DNA of 64,000 bases from NCBI GenBank assembly GCA_015999765.1, contig JAECQR010000005.1, positions 62,001 through 126,000 on the forward strand. Direction: 5' to 3'. Shown one piece after another: positions 26,457-35,035 of this stretch. Made by a program: the position numbers and the translations under genes. The notes under the pieces were generated by a model that was not told the origin of the DNA, did no database searches, and saw only the letters and a list, made by a program, of their open reading frames with translations. The stretch comes from Flavobacteriia bacterium (lineage in GTDB: Bacteria; Bacteroidota; Bacteroidia; Flavobacteriales; Weeksellaceae). Within the stretch, counting starts at the first letter, position 1. Every line of letters starts with the position of its first letter.

Positions 26457-27575
26457 ATGAAAAGAATTGGAATTACCGGACAGAAAGGTTTTGTAGGTTC
26501 ACATCTCTATAATACATTAGGATTATCTCCCGATGAATACGAAAGAATAAATTTCCGCAAAGAATTTTTCGAAGACGCTGAAAAATTGGATGCTTTTGTA
26601 TCGAAGTGTGACGTAATTGTGCATCTGGCCGCTATGAACCGTCATCCGGATCCTGAAGTCGTGTACAAAAATAATATCGATCTCGTACAAAGCCTTGTGG
26701 GCTCCCTGGAAAGAACGGGCTCATCTGCACACGTTCTGTTTTCCTCTTCCTCTCAGGAAGAACGCGATAATCTCTACGGGAAATCCAAGAAAGAAGGGCG
26801 GCAGCTGTTGGCAGACTGGGCGCAACGCAGTGGCGGTACATTTACCGGATTAATCATTCCCAATGTTTTTGGACCTTTCGGGCAGCCCAATTACAACTCC
26901 TTTATTGCCACTTTTTGTCATAAGCTTACCCATAACGAAACTCCGGTTATTGACACGGATGGGGAAGTGAAACTGATCTACGTGGGCGAACTGGTAAAAG
27001 AGATTTTTGATCAGATCAAATCCGGAATAACGCAGGCCGAATACACGGTGCCATTTACTACTTCTATAAAGGTTTCTGAAGTGCTGGAAAAGCTTCAGGA
27101 CTATAAGAAACTTTATTTTGAGGGAGGTGAAATCCCGGAGTTGCAAACCCAGTTCGATTACCAACTTTTCAATACCTTCCGGAGTTATTTTGATATTGCC
27201 ACGCATTATCCGGTAAAATTCAAGCAGAATATTGATCCGCGCGGCGCATTTGTTGAAATCATCCGCCTTGGCATCGGCGGACAGTGCTCATTTTCCACCA
27301 CTGTTCCCGGCATTACAAGAGGAAACCACTTCCACACTCGAAAAATCGAAAGATTTGCCGTTATCAAAGGAAAGGCTTTAATCCAGTTAAGGAAGATTGA
27401 CTCCGATGAAGTTCTGGATTTTTATCTCGATGGAGCGGAGCCGGCTTATGTCGATATGCCAGTCTGGTATACCCATAACATCAAAAATATTGGTGATGAA
27501 GAATTATACACCATTTTCTGGATCAACGAACCTTATAACCCGGATGACGCGGATACCTATTTTGTCGAGGTATAA
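26457..27575 (+). CDS. fnlB: CapF/FnlB/WbjC-like bifunctional epimerase-reductase
   Basis: The N-terminal Rossmann reductase domain (ITGQKGFVGSHL; residues ~1-240) joins a C-terminal cupin domain (~250-372; NHFHTRKIERF with the metal-binding His residues). This is the known architecture of CapF, which epimerises C3 and reduces C4 to give UDP-N-acetyl-L-talosamine. It follows the fnlA-like gene and the cupin gene. A terminator and a new -7 box separate it from the last pathway gene. Confidence 0.88.
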   Translation: MKRIGITGQKGFVGSHLYNTLGLSPDEYERINFRKEFFEDAEKLDAFVSKCDVIVHLAAMNRHPDPEVVYKNNIDLVQSLVGSLERTGSSAHVLFSSSSQEERDNLYGKSKKEGRQLLADWAQRSGGTFTGLIIPNVFGPFGQPNYNSFIATFCHKLTHNETPVIDTDGEVKLIYVGELVKEIFDQIKSGITQAEYTVPFTTSIKVSEVLEKLQDYKKLYFEGGEIPELQTQFDYQLFNTFRSYFDIATHYPVKFKQNIDPRGAFVEIIRLGIGGQCSFSTTVPGITRGNHFHTRKIERFAVIKGKALIQLRKIDSDEVLDFYLDGAEPAYVDMPVWYTHNIKNIGDEELYTIFWINEPYNPDDADTYFVEV

Positions 27576-27581
27576 AAAGAC

Positions 27582-27609
27582 CGGACTTAATGATTTAAGT
27601 CCGTTTTTT
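27582..27609 (+). terminator. Intra-locus Rho-independent terminator
   Basis: A 9-bp perfect stem (27582-27590 with 27595-27603), a 4-nt loop and six T residues stand directly after the CapF-like stop, inside the polysaccharide locus. Confidence 0.8.
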
Positions 27610-27631
27610 ATTTATCTTAGTCAAATTGTGT

Positions 27632-27639
27632 TATTTTTG
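27632..27639 (+). promoter_or_regulatory. -7 promoter box TATTTTTG before the fnlC-like gene
   Basis: TATTTTTG matches TAnnTTTG and lies 15 nt before the ATG at 27655, just after the terminator. No TTG is present at the -33 distance, so strength is uncertain. Confidence 0.5.
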
Positions 27640-27654
27640 CAGATATTATAAAAT

Positions 27655-28788
27655 ATGAAGAAACTCAAAGTCATGACCGTGGTCGGTACCCGGCCCGAAA
27701 TCATCAGGCTGGCAAGGGTGCTTACAGCTCTGGACCGTTCCGACGCGGTAGAACATATCATTGTACATACCGGCCAGAATTATGATTACGAACTGAACCA
27801 AATATTTTTTGAAGATTTAGGGCTGCGCAAACCGGATTATTTTCTGGAGGCTGCCGGTAAAACAGCCACGGAAACCGTAGGCAATATTCTCATTAAGATA
27901 GATCCTCTTTTAGAAGAACTTCAGCCAGAAGCTTTTTTGGTCCTGGGTGATACCAATTCCTGTCTCTGTGCCATTCCTGCAAAGAAAAGACAAATCCCGA
28001 TCTTCCACATGGAAGCCGGAAACCGCTGTTTCGATCAGCGTGTCCCCGAAGAGACGAACCGTAAAATTGTAGACCATACTTCAGATATCAACCTCACCTA
28101 CAGTGATATTGCGAGAGAATATTTGTTGAGAGAAGGCCTCCCGGCTGACCGGATCATTAAAACCGGCTCACCCATGTTCGAGGTTTTAAATCATTATCTG
28201 CCGGAAATTGAAAAATCTGATGTCATTTCAAGACTCAATCTGGAAGAAGGTAAATATTTCGTTGTAAGTTCTCACCGTGAAGAAAACATCAATTCTGAGA
28301 AAAACTTTAAAGGATTAATGGATGGCCTGAATGCGATCGCAGAAAAATTCGGCTATCCGATTATCGTTTCTACTCACCCAAGAACCCGCAATATGATCGA
28401 CAGAATGAAAGTTGCCGTTCGTCCTGAAGTTCAGTTTTTGAAACCCCTCGGATTTCATGATTATAATGCTCTTCAAATGAGAAGTTATGCAGTCTTATCT
28501 GATTCAGGAACAATTTCGGAGGAGTCATCTATACTGAATTTCCGAGCTTTGAATATCCGTGATGCTCACGAAAGACCTGAAGCGATGGAAGAAGCAAGTG
28601 TAATGATGGTGGGGATGAATGTTGAAAGAATTCTGCAGGGACTTGCCCAGCTTAAGCAACAGAATGTGGGCGCAGAAAGAAATTACAGAAGACCCGCAGA
28701 TTATTCCATGCCGAATGTATCTGAGAAAGTGGTACGGATTATCTTAAGTTATACTGATTATGTAAACCGCGTGGTGTGGAGTAAATAA
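27655..28788 (+). CDS. fnlC: Non-hydrolysing UDP-N-acetyl-sugar 2-epimerase (CapG/FnlC/WbjD-like)
   Basis: The family signatures are VVGTRPEIIRLARV at the start, HTGQNYDYELN, HMEAGNRCFDQRVPEETNR and SSHREENI. It converts UDP-L-TalNAc to UDP-L-FucNAc, the final step of the pathway begun at 24985. WecB-type enzymes making UDP-ManNAc share the fold, but the neighbouring CapE- and CapF-like genes and the CFDQRVPEE motif favour CapG. The next gene starts on the base after its stop codon. Confidence 0.87.
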   Translation: MKKLKVMTVVGTRPEIIRLARVLTALDRSDAVEHIIVHTGQNYDYELNQIFFEDLGLRKPDYFLEAAGKTATETVGNILIKIDPLLEELQPEAFLVLGDTNSCLCAIPAKKRQIPIFHMEAGNRCFDQRVPEETNRKIVDHTSDINLTYSDIAREYLLREGLPADRIIKTGSPMFEVLNHYLPEIEKSDVISRLNLEEGKYFVVSSHREENINSEKNFKGLMDGLNAIAEKFGYPIIVSTHPRTRNMIDRMKVAVRPEVQFLKPLGFHDYNALQMRSYAVLSDSGTISEESSILNFRALNIRDAHERPEAMEEASVMMVGMNVERILQGLAQLKQQNVGAERNYRRPADYSMPNVSEKVVRIILSYTDYVNRVVWSK

Positions 28789-30000
28789 ATGACTAACAGA
28801 TTATTTTATATTGCACAGTTCTTTACTCCGGAACCGTATCTGAAAGATATCGACTTTATCAAACAGCTTAAGGAAAAAGGCTGGGACCCTGTTGTAATTA
28901 CAGGTTTTCCCAATTATCCGAAGGGTAAAATTTATCCGGGATACAGGAACCGATTTTTCGCGGAAGAAAACATGCAGGGAATTAAAGTCATCCGTGTTTT
29001 TACCTATGCCGATCACAGTTTGAGCAGTATAAAGCGGGCGCTGAATTATCTCGTATTTGGTTTTTTTGCAGCACTTGCGATTTTGAAGTATGGTAAAAAA
29101 GAAAGTTTTTATTATATATTGCAGTCTTCACCCTTTGTGATTTTTTGTGCCTGGGCGGTAAAATTATTGAAGCCCAGATCGAAGACCCTGCTCGATATTC
29201 AGGATGTTTTTCCCGAAAATATCAGGGTTTCAGGGTTTATTAAATCCAAAGTGATTCTGGATGCCATGGATTTTGGTTTAAACCACTTCTATTACAGGGC
29301 TTTTGACCTGTTCGTCACTGTTTCAGAAAGTTTTAAGCGTATGGTATCGCAGAAGGATATTTCCCCGGAACGGATTCTTACGCTGTATAACTGGTCAATG
29401 GTGGAGAAGAGACCCGAAATAATTTCAGAACAGTTTACCTTCGAAACGTCTGGCTATCATATCGTTTACGCCGGAAATATTGGGGTGCATCAGGGTCTAT
29501 CGAAGCTTGTTGATGGGATGAATCTGATTACTTCAAAAAACCCGGGTATTTATTTTCATTTTTTTGGTGACGGCACCGACCTCGATGAATTAAAAAAAGA
29601 ATCGGTACGCCACCAAAATATTATATTGCACGGAAGGGTTTCGAGCAGTGAAATTACAAAGTATATGGAAGCAGCGGATGCGCTTTTCCTGCATCTGATT
29701 AAAGACCCGATTTACGAATGCATTATTCCGTCTAAACTTCAGGCTTATATTGAAGTTGGAAAGCCTATTTTGGCCGGAATCGAGGGAGAAGCGAGACTGT
29801 TTGTTACGGCCAATAGTCTCGGTGAAGTATTTGAGTCGGAAAATAACGCAGATTTTGAAACGGCAACTTTAAACCTTGTAGCTTTTTCTCCTGAAAAGGT
29901 AAGTGAAATTAAAGAAAGAAGTATAAATTTATACCGTGAAAAATTCTCAAGGGATGCCGGGGCTGAGAAAGTGCATCAGTTTATGCGTAAAAACTTTTAG
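28789..30000 (+). CDS. Glycosyltransferase family 4, WbuB-like
   Basis: A 403-residue GT-B enzyme. Its opening (YIAQFFTPEP, VVITGFPNYPKGKIYPGY) and the mid-protein LLDIQDVFPENI are typical of WbuB-type transferases, which use UDP-L-FucNAc in several O-antigen loci. Immediate linkage to the FucNAc pathway (no gap) supports FucNAc as donor (inference). The EX7E motif is less clear than in the 23883 gene (ECIIPSKLQAYIE). Confidence 0.83.
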   Translation: MTNRLFYIAQFFTPEPYLKDIDFIKQLKEKGWDPVVITGFPNYPKGKIYPGYRNRFFAEENMQGIKVIRVFTYADHSLSSIKRALNYLVFGFFAALAILKYGKKESFYYILQSSPFVIFCAWAVKLLKPRSKTLLDIQDVFPENIRVSGFIKSKVILDAMDFGLNHFYYRAFDLFVTVSESFKRMVSQKDISPERILTLYNWSMVEKRPEIISEQFTFETSGYHIVYAGNIGVHQGLSKLVDGMNLITSKNPGIYFHFFGDGTDLDELKKESVRHQNIILHGRVSSSEITKYMEAADALFLHLIKDPIYECIIPSKLQAYIEVGKPILAGIEGEARLFVTANSLGEVFESENNADFETATLNLVAFSPEKVSEIKERSINLYREKFSRDAGAEKVHQFMRKNF

Positions 30001-30579
30001 ATGAAGGTAAGAAAAGCAACTAACAAAGATATCATTAATATTGTTGAAATACACCTGCAGCGGTTCTCGAGTTTCTTTCTTACCTCGCTGGGTAAATCGT
30101 TCCTGAAAGTTTTTTATAAAGCATTCCTTAAAAACCCCGGAATTTTACTAGTTTTGGAAGATGGAGGGCAGATCCGGGGGTTTGCTGCCGGAAGCAGGGA
30201 GAATCGAGGATTTTTTAAAAAATTACTGATGAATAATCTGTTCGGTTTTACCATTTCCGGAGCCAGGATATTGCTGACCAACCCACTGGCCTTGAAAAGA
30301 ATAGCGCAAAATGCAGGAAAGGCAGAGAAAAATAGACTGATTTTTGCAGAATTACTGAGCATTGCAACATTAGAGAACAAAAAGGGTTACGGTAAAATCC
30401 TTCTGGGCGAATTTGAAAGGGAAGTTGCCAGAGAAAATAGCGCTAATCTGCCGGTTTCGCTCACCACAGATTATGATAACAATGAAAGAGCAGTACAGTT
30501 CTACAGAGATAACGGCTTTGAAATATATGAAATATTCGAAAGCTACCAGAAAAGGAAGATGTACAGATTTTTAAAATAA
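30001..30579 (+). CDS. GNAT-family N-acetyltransferase, possible sugar N-acetyltransferase
   Basis: A 192-residue GNAT protein (LLSIATLENKKGYGKILL acetyl-CoA loop; FYRDNGFEIYE near the end). It starts on the base after the preceding stop. With a sugar aminotransferase directly downstream and rmlA/rmlB in the same locus, a WecD-like role in acetylating a dTDP-4-amino-4,6-dideoxyhexose is plausible. A general acetyltransferase cannot be excluded. Confidence 0.75.
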   Translation: MKVRKATNKDIINIVEIHLQRFSSFFLTSLGKSFLKVFYKAFLKNPGILLVLEDGGQIRGFAAGSRENRGFFKKLLMNNLFGFTISGARILLTNPLALKRIAQNAGKAEKNRLIFAELLSIATLENKKGYGKILLGEFEREVARENSANLPVSLTTDYDNNERAVQFYRDNGFEIYEIFESYQKRKMYRFLK

Positions 30580-30601
30580 CAAACACAAACCAGAAATACA
30601 A

Positions 30602-31831
30602 ATGAGAATACCTTTTTCACCGCCATTCATCGATCAGGATGTAATTTCCGAAGTGATAGATACATTAGAATCCGGGTGGATTACCACAGGTCCAAAAGTT
30701 AAAGCATTAGAAGGGGAAGTGTGCCGCCTTACAGGCGTTTCCCAAACACTATGTGTGAATTCATGGACTTCCGGGGCTATTCTTGTCCTCAAGTGGTTTG
30801 GAATTCAGGAAGGTGATGAGGTTATTATTCCGGCGTATACTTACAGTGCTACAGCTCTGGCTGTTCTGCACTGCGGTGCGGTTCCGGTAATGGTTGATGT
30901 AAATGAGGATTTCACGGTGAACATCGATGCCATCCGGGCAGCAGTTACCGAGAAAACCAAAATAATTATGCCTGTTGACATAGCAGGTTTGCCTTGCGAT
31001 TATGATGCGGTGAATATGTTGGTGAATGAACCGGGAATTAAGCTCAAATTTAGACCGACCTCTGCAAATCAGAGAAAATTGGGAAGGATGCTTGTTCTTT
31101 CTGATGCCGCACATTCCATTGGCGCTTCCTACCGTGGAAAGCCCGCAGGAATTCTTACCGATATCACTATTTTTTCCTTCCATGCGGTAAAAAACATTAC
31201 AACTGGGGAGGGCGGTGCGATCTGCATCAATCTTCCTGTACCGTTTGACTGTGCTGAGGAGTACAAGATAATGCGTCTGTGGACCCTCAACGGGCAGACC
31301 AAAGATGCATTCACCAAATCTCAGGGTGGCGGAAACAGCTGGAAATATGATATCGCGTTTCAGGGGCTTAAAATTAATATGCCCGATATATGTGCAGCAA
31401 TTGGTCTGGCACAGATCAAAAAATATAAAGAGGTCATCATGCCGGAAAGAAAGCGTGTTGCGCAGAGATATCATGAATTCTTCAGTAAAAAATCCTGGGC
31501 TCAGCTGCCTATAATGGCAGATGAAGACAGAAATTCCTGCTATCATTTATATGCCCTTAGAATGAATGATATTTCCGAAGAAGAACGCGATGAAATGATG
31601 GTTTCGATTGCTGAGGATGAAGTATCTGTGAATGTTCACTTCATTCCTATGCCTATGCTTACACTTTTTAAAGACTTAGGTTACCGTATCGAAGATTATC
31701 CGGTATCCTACGATAATTATTCCAGAGAAATATCATTACCAATATATCCTCAGCTTACAGATGAACAGATTGATTATATCTGCTCCTCTGTAGAGAAGGC
31801 TTACGAAAAAATTGCCCAAAAAGTAGTTTAA
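30602..31831 (+). CDS. Second DegT/DnrJ/EryC1/StrS sugar aminotransferase (409 aa)
   Basis: A PLP enzyme with Lys197 in FHAVKNITTGEGG and Asp168 in LSDAAHS; the family core is intact. About 20 extra residues (around 141-161) precede the Asp, compared with the 380-residue aminotransferase at 12416. The predicted substrate is a 4-keto (or 3-keto) deoxy sugar; the nearby RmlA/RmlB genes make dTDP-4-keto-6-deoxyglucose a good candidate. It shares one base with the next start. Confidence 0.83.
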   Translation: MRIPFSPPFIDQDVISEVIDTLESGWITTGPKVKALEGEVCRLTGVSQTLCVNSWTSGAILVLKWFGIQEGDEVIIPAYTYSATALAVLHCGAVPVMVDVNEDFTVNIDAIRAAVTEKTKIIMPVDIAGLPCDYDAVNMLVNEPGIKLKFRPTSANQRKLGRMLVLSDAAHSIGASYRGKPAGILTDITIFSFHAVKNITTGEGGAICINLPVPFDCAEEYKIMRLWTLNGQTKDAFTKSQGGGNSWKYDIAFQGLKINMPDICAAIGLAQIKKYKEVIMPERKRVAQRYHEFFSKKSWAQLPIMADEDRNSCYHLYALRMNDISEEERDEMMVSIAEDEVSVNVHFIPMPMLTLFKDLGYRIEDYPVSYDNYSREISLPIYPQLTDEQIDYICSSVEKAYEKIAQKVV

Positions 31832-32421
31832 TGAAGAGATTGTTTGATGTTTTCTTTTCACTGTTTGGTATTGCAGTTCTCCTGCCGGTCTATCTGCTTA
31901 TTTCATTGCTCATCTCCGCGGACAGTAAAGGTGGTGTAATTTACCGGCAGGAAAGGACGGGCAGAGGCGGTAAAATCTTTCAGGTTCTTAAATTCCGGAC
32001 CATGCGTCCCGACTCATTCAATAAAGGAGCACTTACCGTTGGGAGCCGCGATCCGCGCATTACCAATATCGGATATTATCTAAGGAAATATAAACTCGAT
32101 GAACTCCCTCAGCTCTTCAATGTACTGTGGGGAGATATGTCTTTTGTAGGACCCCGTCCGGAGGTTAAAAAGTACACCGATCTTTATACCGCCGAACAGC
32201 AGCGCGTGCTGCAGGTGAGGCCGGGGATCACAGATTATGCTTCCATTAAATTCCGGAACGAAAATGACCTGCTTTCTGCCAGTGACGATCCTGAGAAACT
32301 GTACATTGAGGAAATCATGCCCGAAAAACTTACTTTGAATTTAAAATACATCAATGATAATAATGTATTCAAAGATATTAAGATCATTTTTGATACATTT
32401 TATGCAATCATTAAAGATTAA
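31831..32421 (+). CDS. Second initiating phosphosugar transferase (196 aa)
   Basis: The same monotopic minimal fold as the 11207 gene: a hydrophobic segment at 9-29, RQERTGRGGK, the Asp90-Glu91 dyad in LDELPQ, VGPRPE and RPGITDYASI. The sequence differs clearly from the first copy (TDYASI against TGWAQV), which is typical of enzymes with another sugar specificity. Its place after an aminotransferase and GNAT suggests it loads an amino-deoxy sugar made by those genes. Confidence 0.86.
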   Translation: MKRLFDVFFSLFGIAVLLPVYLLISLLISADSKGGVIYRQERTGRGGKIFQVLKFRTMRPDSFNKGALTVGSRDPRITNIGYYLRKYKLDELPQLFNVLWGDMSFVGPRPEVKKYTDLYTAEQQRVLQVRPGITDYASIKFRNENDLLSASDDPEKLYIEEIMPEKLTLNLKYINDNNVFKDIKIIFDTFYAIIKD

Positions 32422-32423
32422 AG

Positions 32424-32969
32424 ATGAAAATCCAACCAACCCCCCTGAAAGACTGCTATATCATAGAACCTACTGTTTTCGAAGACGACCGCGGTTATTT
32501 TTACGAAAAATTCAACGAGCAGAAGTTTGAGGAGCTTACCGGAATGAACGGCCACTTTGTACAGGATAACATTTCCAAATCTTCTTACGGCGTTCTGCGC
32601 GGTCTTCATCTTCAGAAAGGCGAACATGCACAGGCCAAATTGGTTTCATGCCTGGAAGGTAAGGTGTTCGATGTTGCCGTAGACCTTCGTGAAGATTCGC
32701 CAACTTTCGGTAAATGGTTCGGCGTTGAACTTTCTGCTGAGAATAAGCTGCAGTTCTATGTCCCGAGAGGTTTTGGACATGGATTTTCTGTGCTTTCAGA
32801 AACGGCTGTCTTTGCCTATAAATGCGATAATTTTTATAAAAAAGAAGCTGAAGGAAGCGTTTTATGGAACGACAAGGAACTCAGCATTGATTGGAAACTT
32901 CCTGAAAGTGACGTGATTTTGTCTGAAAAAGATAAAATTCAGCCTAACTTTGCGGCCAAGAATTATTAA
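32424..32969 (+). CDS. rmlC: dTDP-4-dehydrorhamnose 3,5-epimerase
   Basis: A 181-residue cupin with the RmlC signatures DDRGYFYEKFN, LRGLHLQ (catalytic His) and YVPRGFGHGFSVLSE. It epimerises C3 and C5 of dTDP-4-keto-6-deoxyglucose. It lies 2 bases after the sugar transferase and 11 before rmlB. No rmlD follows, so its product may be reduced elsewhere or used differently. Confidence 0.92.
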   Translation: MKIQPTPLKDCYIIEPTVFEDDRGYFYEKFNEQKFEELTGMNGHFVQDNISKSSYGVLRGLHLQKGEHAQAKLVSCLEGKVFDVAVDLREDSPTFGKWFGVELSAENKLQFYVPRGFGHGFSVLSETAVFAYKCDNFYKKEAEGSVLWNDKELSIDWKLPESDVILSEKDKIQPNFAAKNY

Positions 32970-32980
32970 TTTAAAAATTC

Positions 32981-34060
32981 ATGAAAAATATCATCATCAC
33001 TGGAGGTGCAGGATTTATCGGTTCCCACGTTGTTAGGGAATTTGTAAAAAACCATCCCGAAGCGACCATCATTAACCTGGATGCATTGACCTACGCAGGC
33101 AATCTGGAGAATCTAAAAGACATTGAAAACGAACCCAATTACGTTTTTGAAAAAGCAGATATCACTAAAGTTGACGAACTCCGAAAAGTATTCGAAAAAT
33201 ATAACCCAGACGCGATTGTTCATTTAGCAGCTGAAAGTCATGTTGACCGAAGCATCACGGATCCTAATGCCTTCATCAACACGAATGTGATCGGCACGGC
33301 CAATCTTCTGAACCTGGCAATTGAATTCTGGACATTGAATCCGGAGCATACCCACGGCAGATTCCCTGACGAGCCGAGAAAAAATCTTTTCTATCACGTT
33401 TCAACAGACGAGGTTTACGGAAGTTTAGGCGAAACGGGTTTCTTCTTGGAGACTACCGCATATGATCCTCAATCACCGTACTCTGCAAGTAAAGCAGCTT
33501 CAGACCATTTGGTAAGAGCTTACGGCAATACCTACGGAATGCCGTTTATCCTGTCCAACTGTTCCAATAATTACGGTCCCAATCACTTCCCTGAAAAGTT
33601 GATTCCACTCTGTATTTCAAACATTCTGAACGGAAAACCGCTCCCGATTTACGGCGACGGAAAATATACGCGTGACTGGCTTTTCGTAATTGATCATGCG
33701 AAAGCGATTCACCAGATTTTTCACGAATCCAGAACCGGTGAAACTTACAATATTGGTGGATTTAACGAATGGCAGAATATCGATCTGGTAAAAGAACTGA
33801 TTAAGCAGATGGATGAAAAACTCGGAAATCCTGCTGGGCATTCACAGAAACTGATTACTTATGTGAAAGACAGACCGGGACACGACAAACGTTACGCCAT
33901 TGATGCCTCCAAACTGAATAAAGATCTTGGCTGGAAACCGTCAGTAACCTTCGAGGAAGGCCTCTCCAAAACCATCGACTGGTTCCTCGAAAACAAAGAA
34001 TGGCTGGATCATGTGACTTCCGGTGATTATCAGAAATATTACGATAAGCAATATAATTAG
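32981..34060 (+). CDS. rmlB: dTDP-glucose 4,6-dehydratase
   Basis: An extended SDR with [11 protein letters not shown] at the NAD site, STDEVYGSL, the catalytic YSASK (Tyr-x3-Lys) and [14 protein letters not shown]. It converts dTDP-glucose to dTDP-4-keto-6-deoxyglucose. The length of 359 is normal. It is followed after one base by rmlA, whose product supplies its substrate. Confidence 0.94.
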   Translation: MKNIIITGGAGFIGSHVVREFVKNHPEATIINLDALTYAGNLENLKDIENEPNYVFEKADITKVDELRKVFEKYNPDAIVHLAAESHVDRSITDPNAFINTNVIGTANLLNLAIEFWTLNPEHTHGRFPDEPRKNLFYHVSTDEVYGSLGETGFFLETTAYDPQSPYSASKAASDHLVRAYGNTYGMPFILSNCSNNYGPNHFPEKLIPLCISNILNGKPLPIYGDGKYTRDWLFVIDHAKAIHQIFHESRTGETYNIGGFNEWQNIDLVKELIKQMDEKLGNPAGHSQKLITYVKDRPGHDKRYAIDASKLNKDLGWKPSVTFEEGLSKTIDWFLENKEWLDHVTSGDYQKYYDKQYN

Positions 34061-34061
34061 T

Positions 34062-34919
34062 ATGAAAGGTATTATCCTTGCCGGCGGTTCCGGTACCAGA
34101 CTTTATCCGTTAACGATCGCAGTCAGCAAGCAGCTGATGCCGGTTTACGACAAACCAATGATTTATTACCCGCTTTCTACTTTGCTTTTGGCGGGAATTA
34201 AAGATATTTTAATCATTACAACCCCTCACGATCAGGAAGGTTTTATTAAACTTTTGGGTGACGGTTCAGCCATTGGCTGTAATATTCAGTACAAAGTGCA
34301 GCCAAGTCCGGATGGATTGGCGCAGGCTTTCATTTTGGGTGAAGAATTTATTGGTGATGACTCTGTAGCCCTTGTTTTGGGCGATAATATTTTTTACGGC
34401 GCAGGACTTCCGAAATTATTGTCATCAAAAACCACTGTGAAAGGCGGTTGTGTTTTTGCGTATCAGGTTTCTGATCCCGAGAGATATGGAGTTGTGGAGT
34501 TTGATGAAAACTTGAAAGCCATTTCCATCGAAGAAAAACCGGAACACCCAAAATCTAATTTTGCAGTACCGGGTCTGTATTTTTATGACAATTCGGTGGT
34601 TGAGATTGCTAAAAATCTTAAACCTTCGCCAAGAGGTGAGTTGGAAATTACCGACGTAAACAGAATTTATCTGGAAAAAGGTCAGTTGGAAGTTGGCGTA
34701 ATGTCCCGTGGAACGGCTTGGCTGGATACCGGAACTTTCGATTCTCTTCATGAAGCTTCCGAATTTGTGAAGGTGCTTGAAAAGAGACAGGGCTTCAAAA
34801 TTTCCTGTATTGAAGAAATCGCGTATATCAAAGGTTTTATCAATAAAGAGCAGCTTTTGGAATCAGCAAAAAAATATGGCAAAAGCGGATACGGCGATTA
34901 TCTGAAAGCACTTGTATAA
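34062..34919 (+). CDS. rmlA: Glucose-1-phosphate thymidylyltransferase
   Basis: A 285-residue nucleotidyltransferase with [39 protein letters not shown] and [13 protein letters not shown]. It makes dTDP-glucose. The ATG at 34062 is chosen over an in-frame start at 34023 that would overlap rmlB, because the [13 protein letters not shown] opening is canonical. It is the last gene of the polysaccharide locus; a strong terminator follows. Confidence 0.94.
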   Translation: MKGIILAGGSGTRLYPLTIAVSKQLMPVYDKPMIYYPLSTLLLAGIKDILIITTPHDQEGFIKLLGDGSAIGCNIQYKVQPSPDGLAQAFILGEEFIGDDSVALVLGDNIFYGAGLPKLLSSKTTVKGGCVFAYQVSDPERYGVVEFDENLKAISIEEKPEHPKSNFAVPGLYFYDNSVVEIAKNLKPSPRGELEITDVNRIYLEKGQLEVGVMSRGTAWLDTGTFDSLHEASEFVKVLEKRQGFKISCIEEIAYIKGFINKEQLLESAKKYGKSGYGDYLKALV

Positions 34920-34942
34920 ACGCTTTTAAATGAAATATTTAG

Positions 34943-34977
34943 AAAGACTTTAAGCAAAACCTTAAAGTCTTTTTTTT
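34943..34977 (+). terminator. Terminator closing the polysaccharide locus
   Basis: A 12-bp perfect stem (34943-34954 with 34961-34972), a 6-nt loop and a run of Ts. It separates rmlA from rimO. Confidence 0.92.
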
Positions 34978-34982
34978 ATTCC

Positions 34983-34990
34983 TAAATTTG
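34983..34990 (+). promoter_or_regulatory. -7 promoter box TAAATTTG of rimO
   Basis: TAAATTTG lies right after the terminator and 45 nt before the ATG at 35036. The in-frame TTG at 34988 is part of this box, so it is not used as a start codon. No -33 TTG is seen at the proper distance. Confidence 0.55.
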
Positions 34991-35035
34991 CACCCTGTAA
35001 AAAATTATAGTCATCCATTCAAATTTATTATAAAG

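Noticed and set aside
30761-31546. 261-codon minus-strand open frame inside the aminotransferase gene
   Set aside because: The plus-strand frame carries the full PLP enzyme motifs; the reverse frame has no family features.
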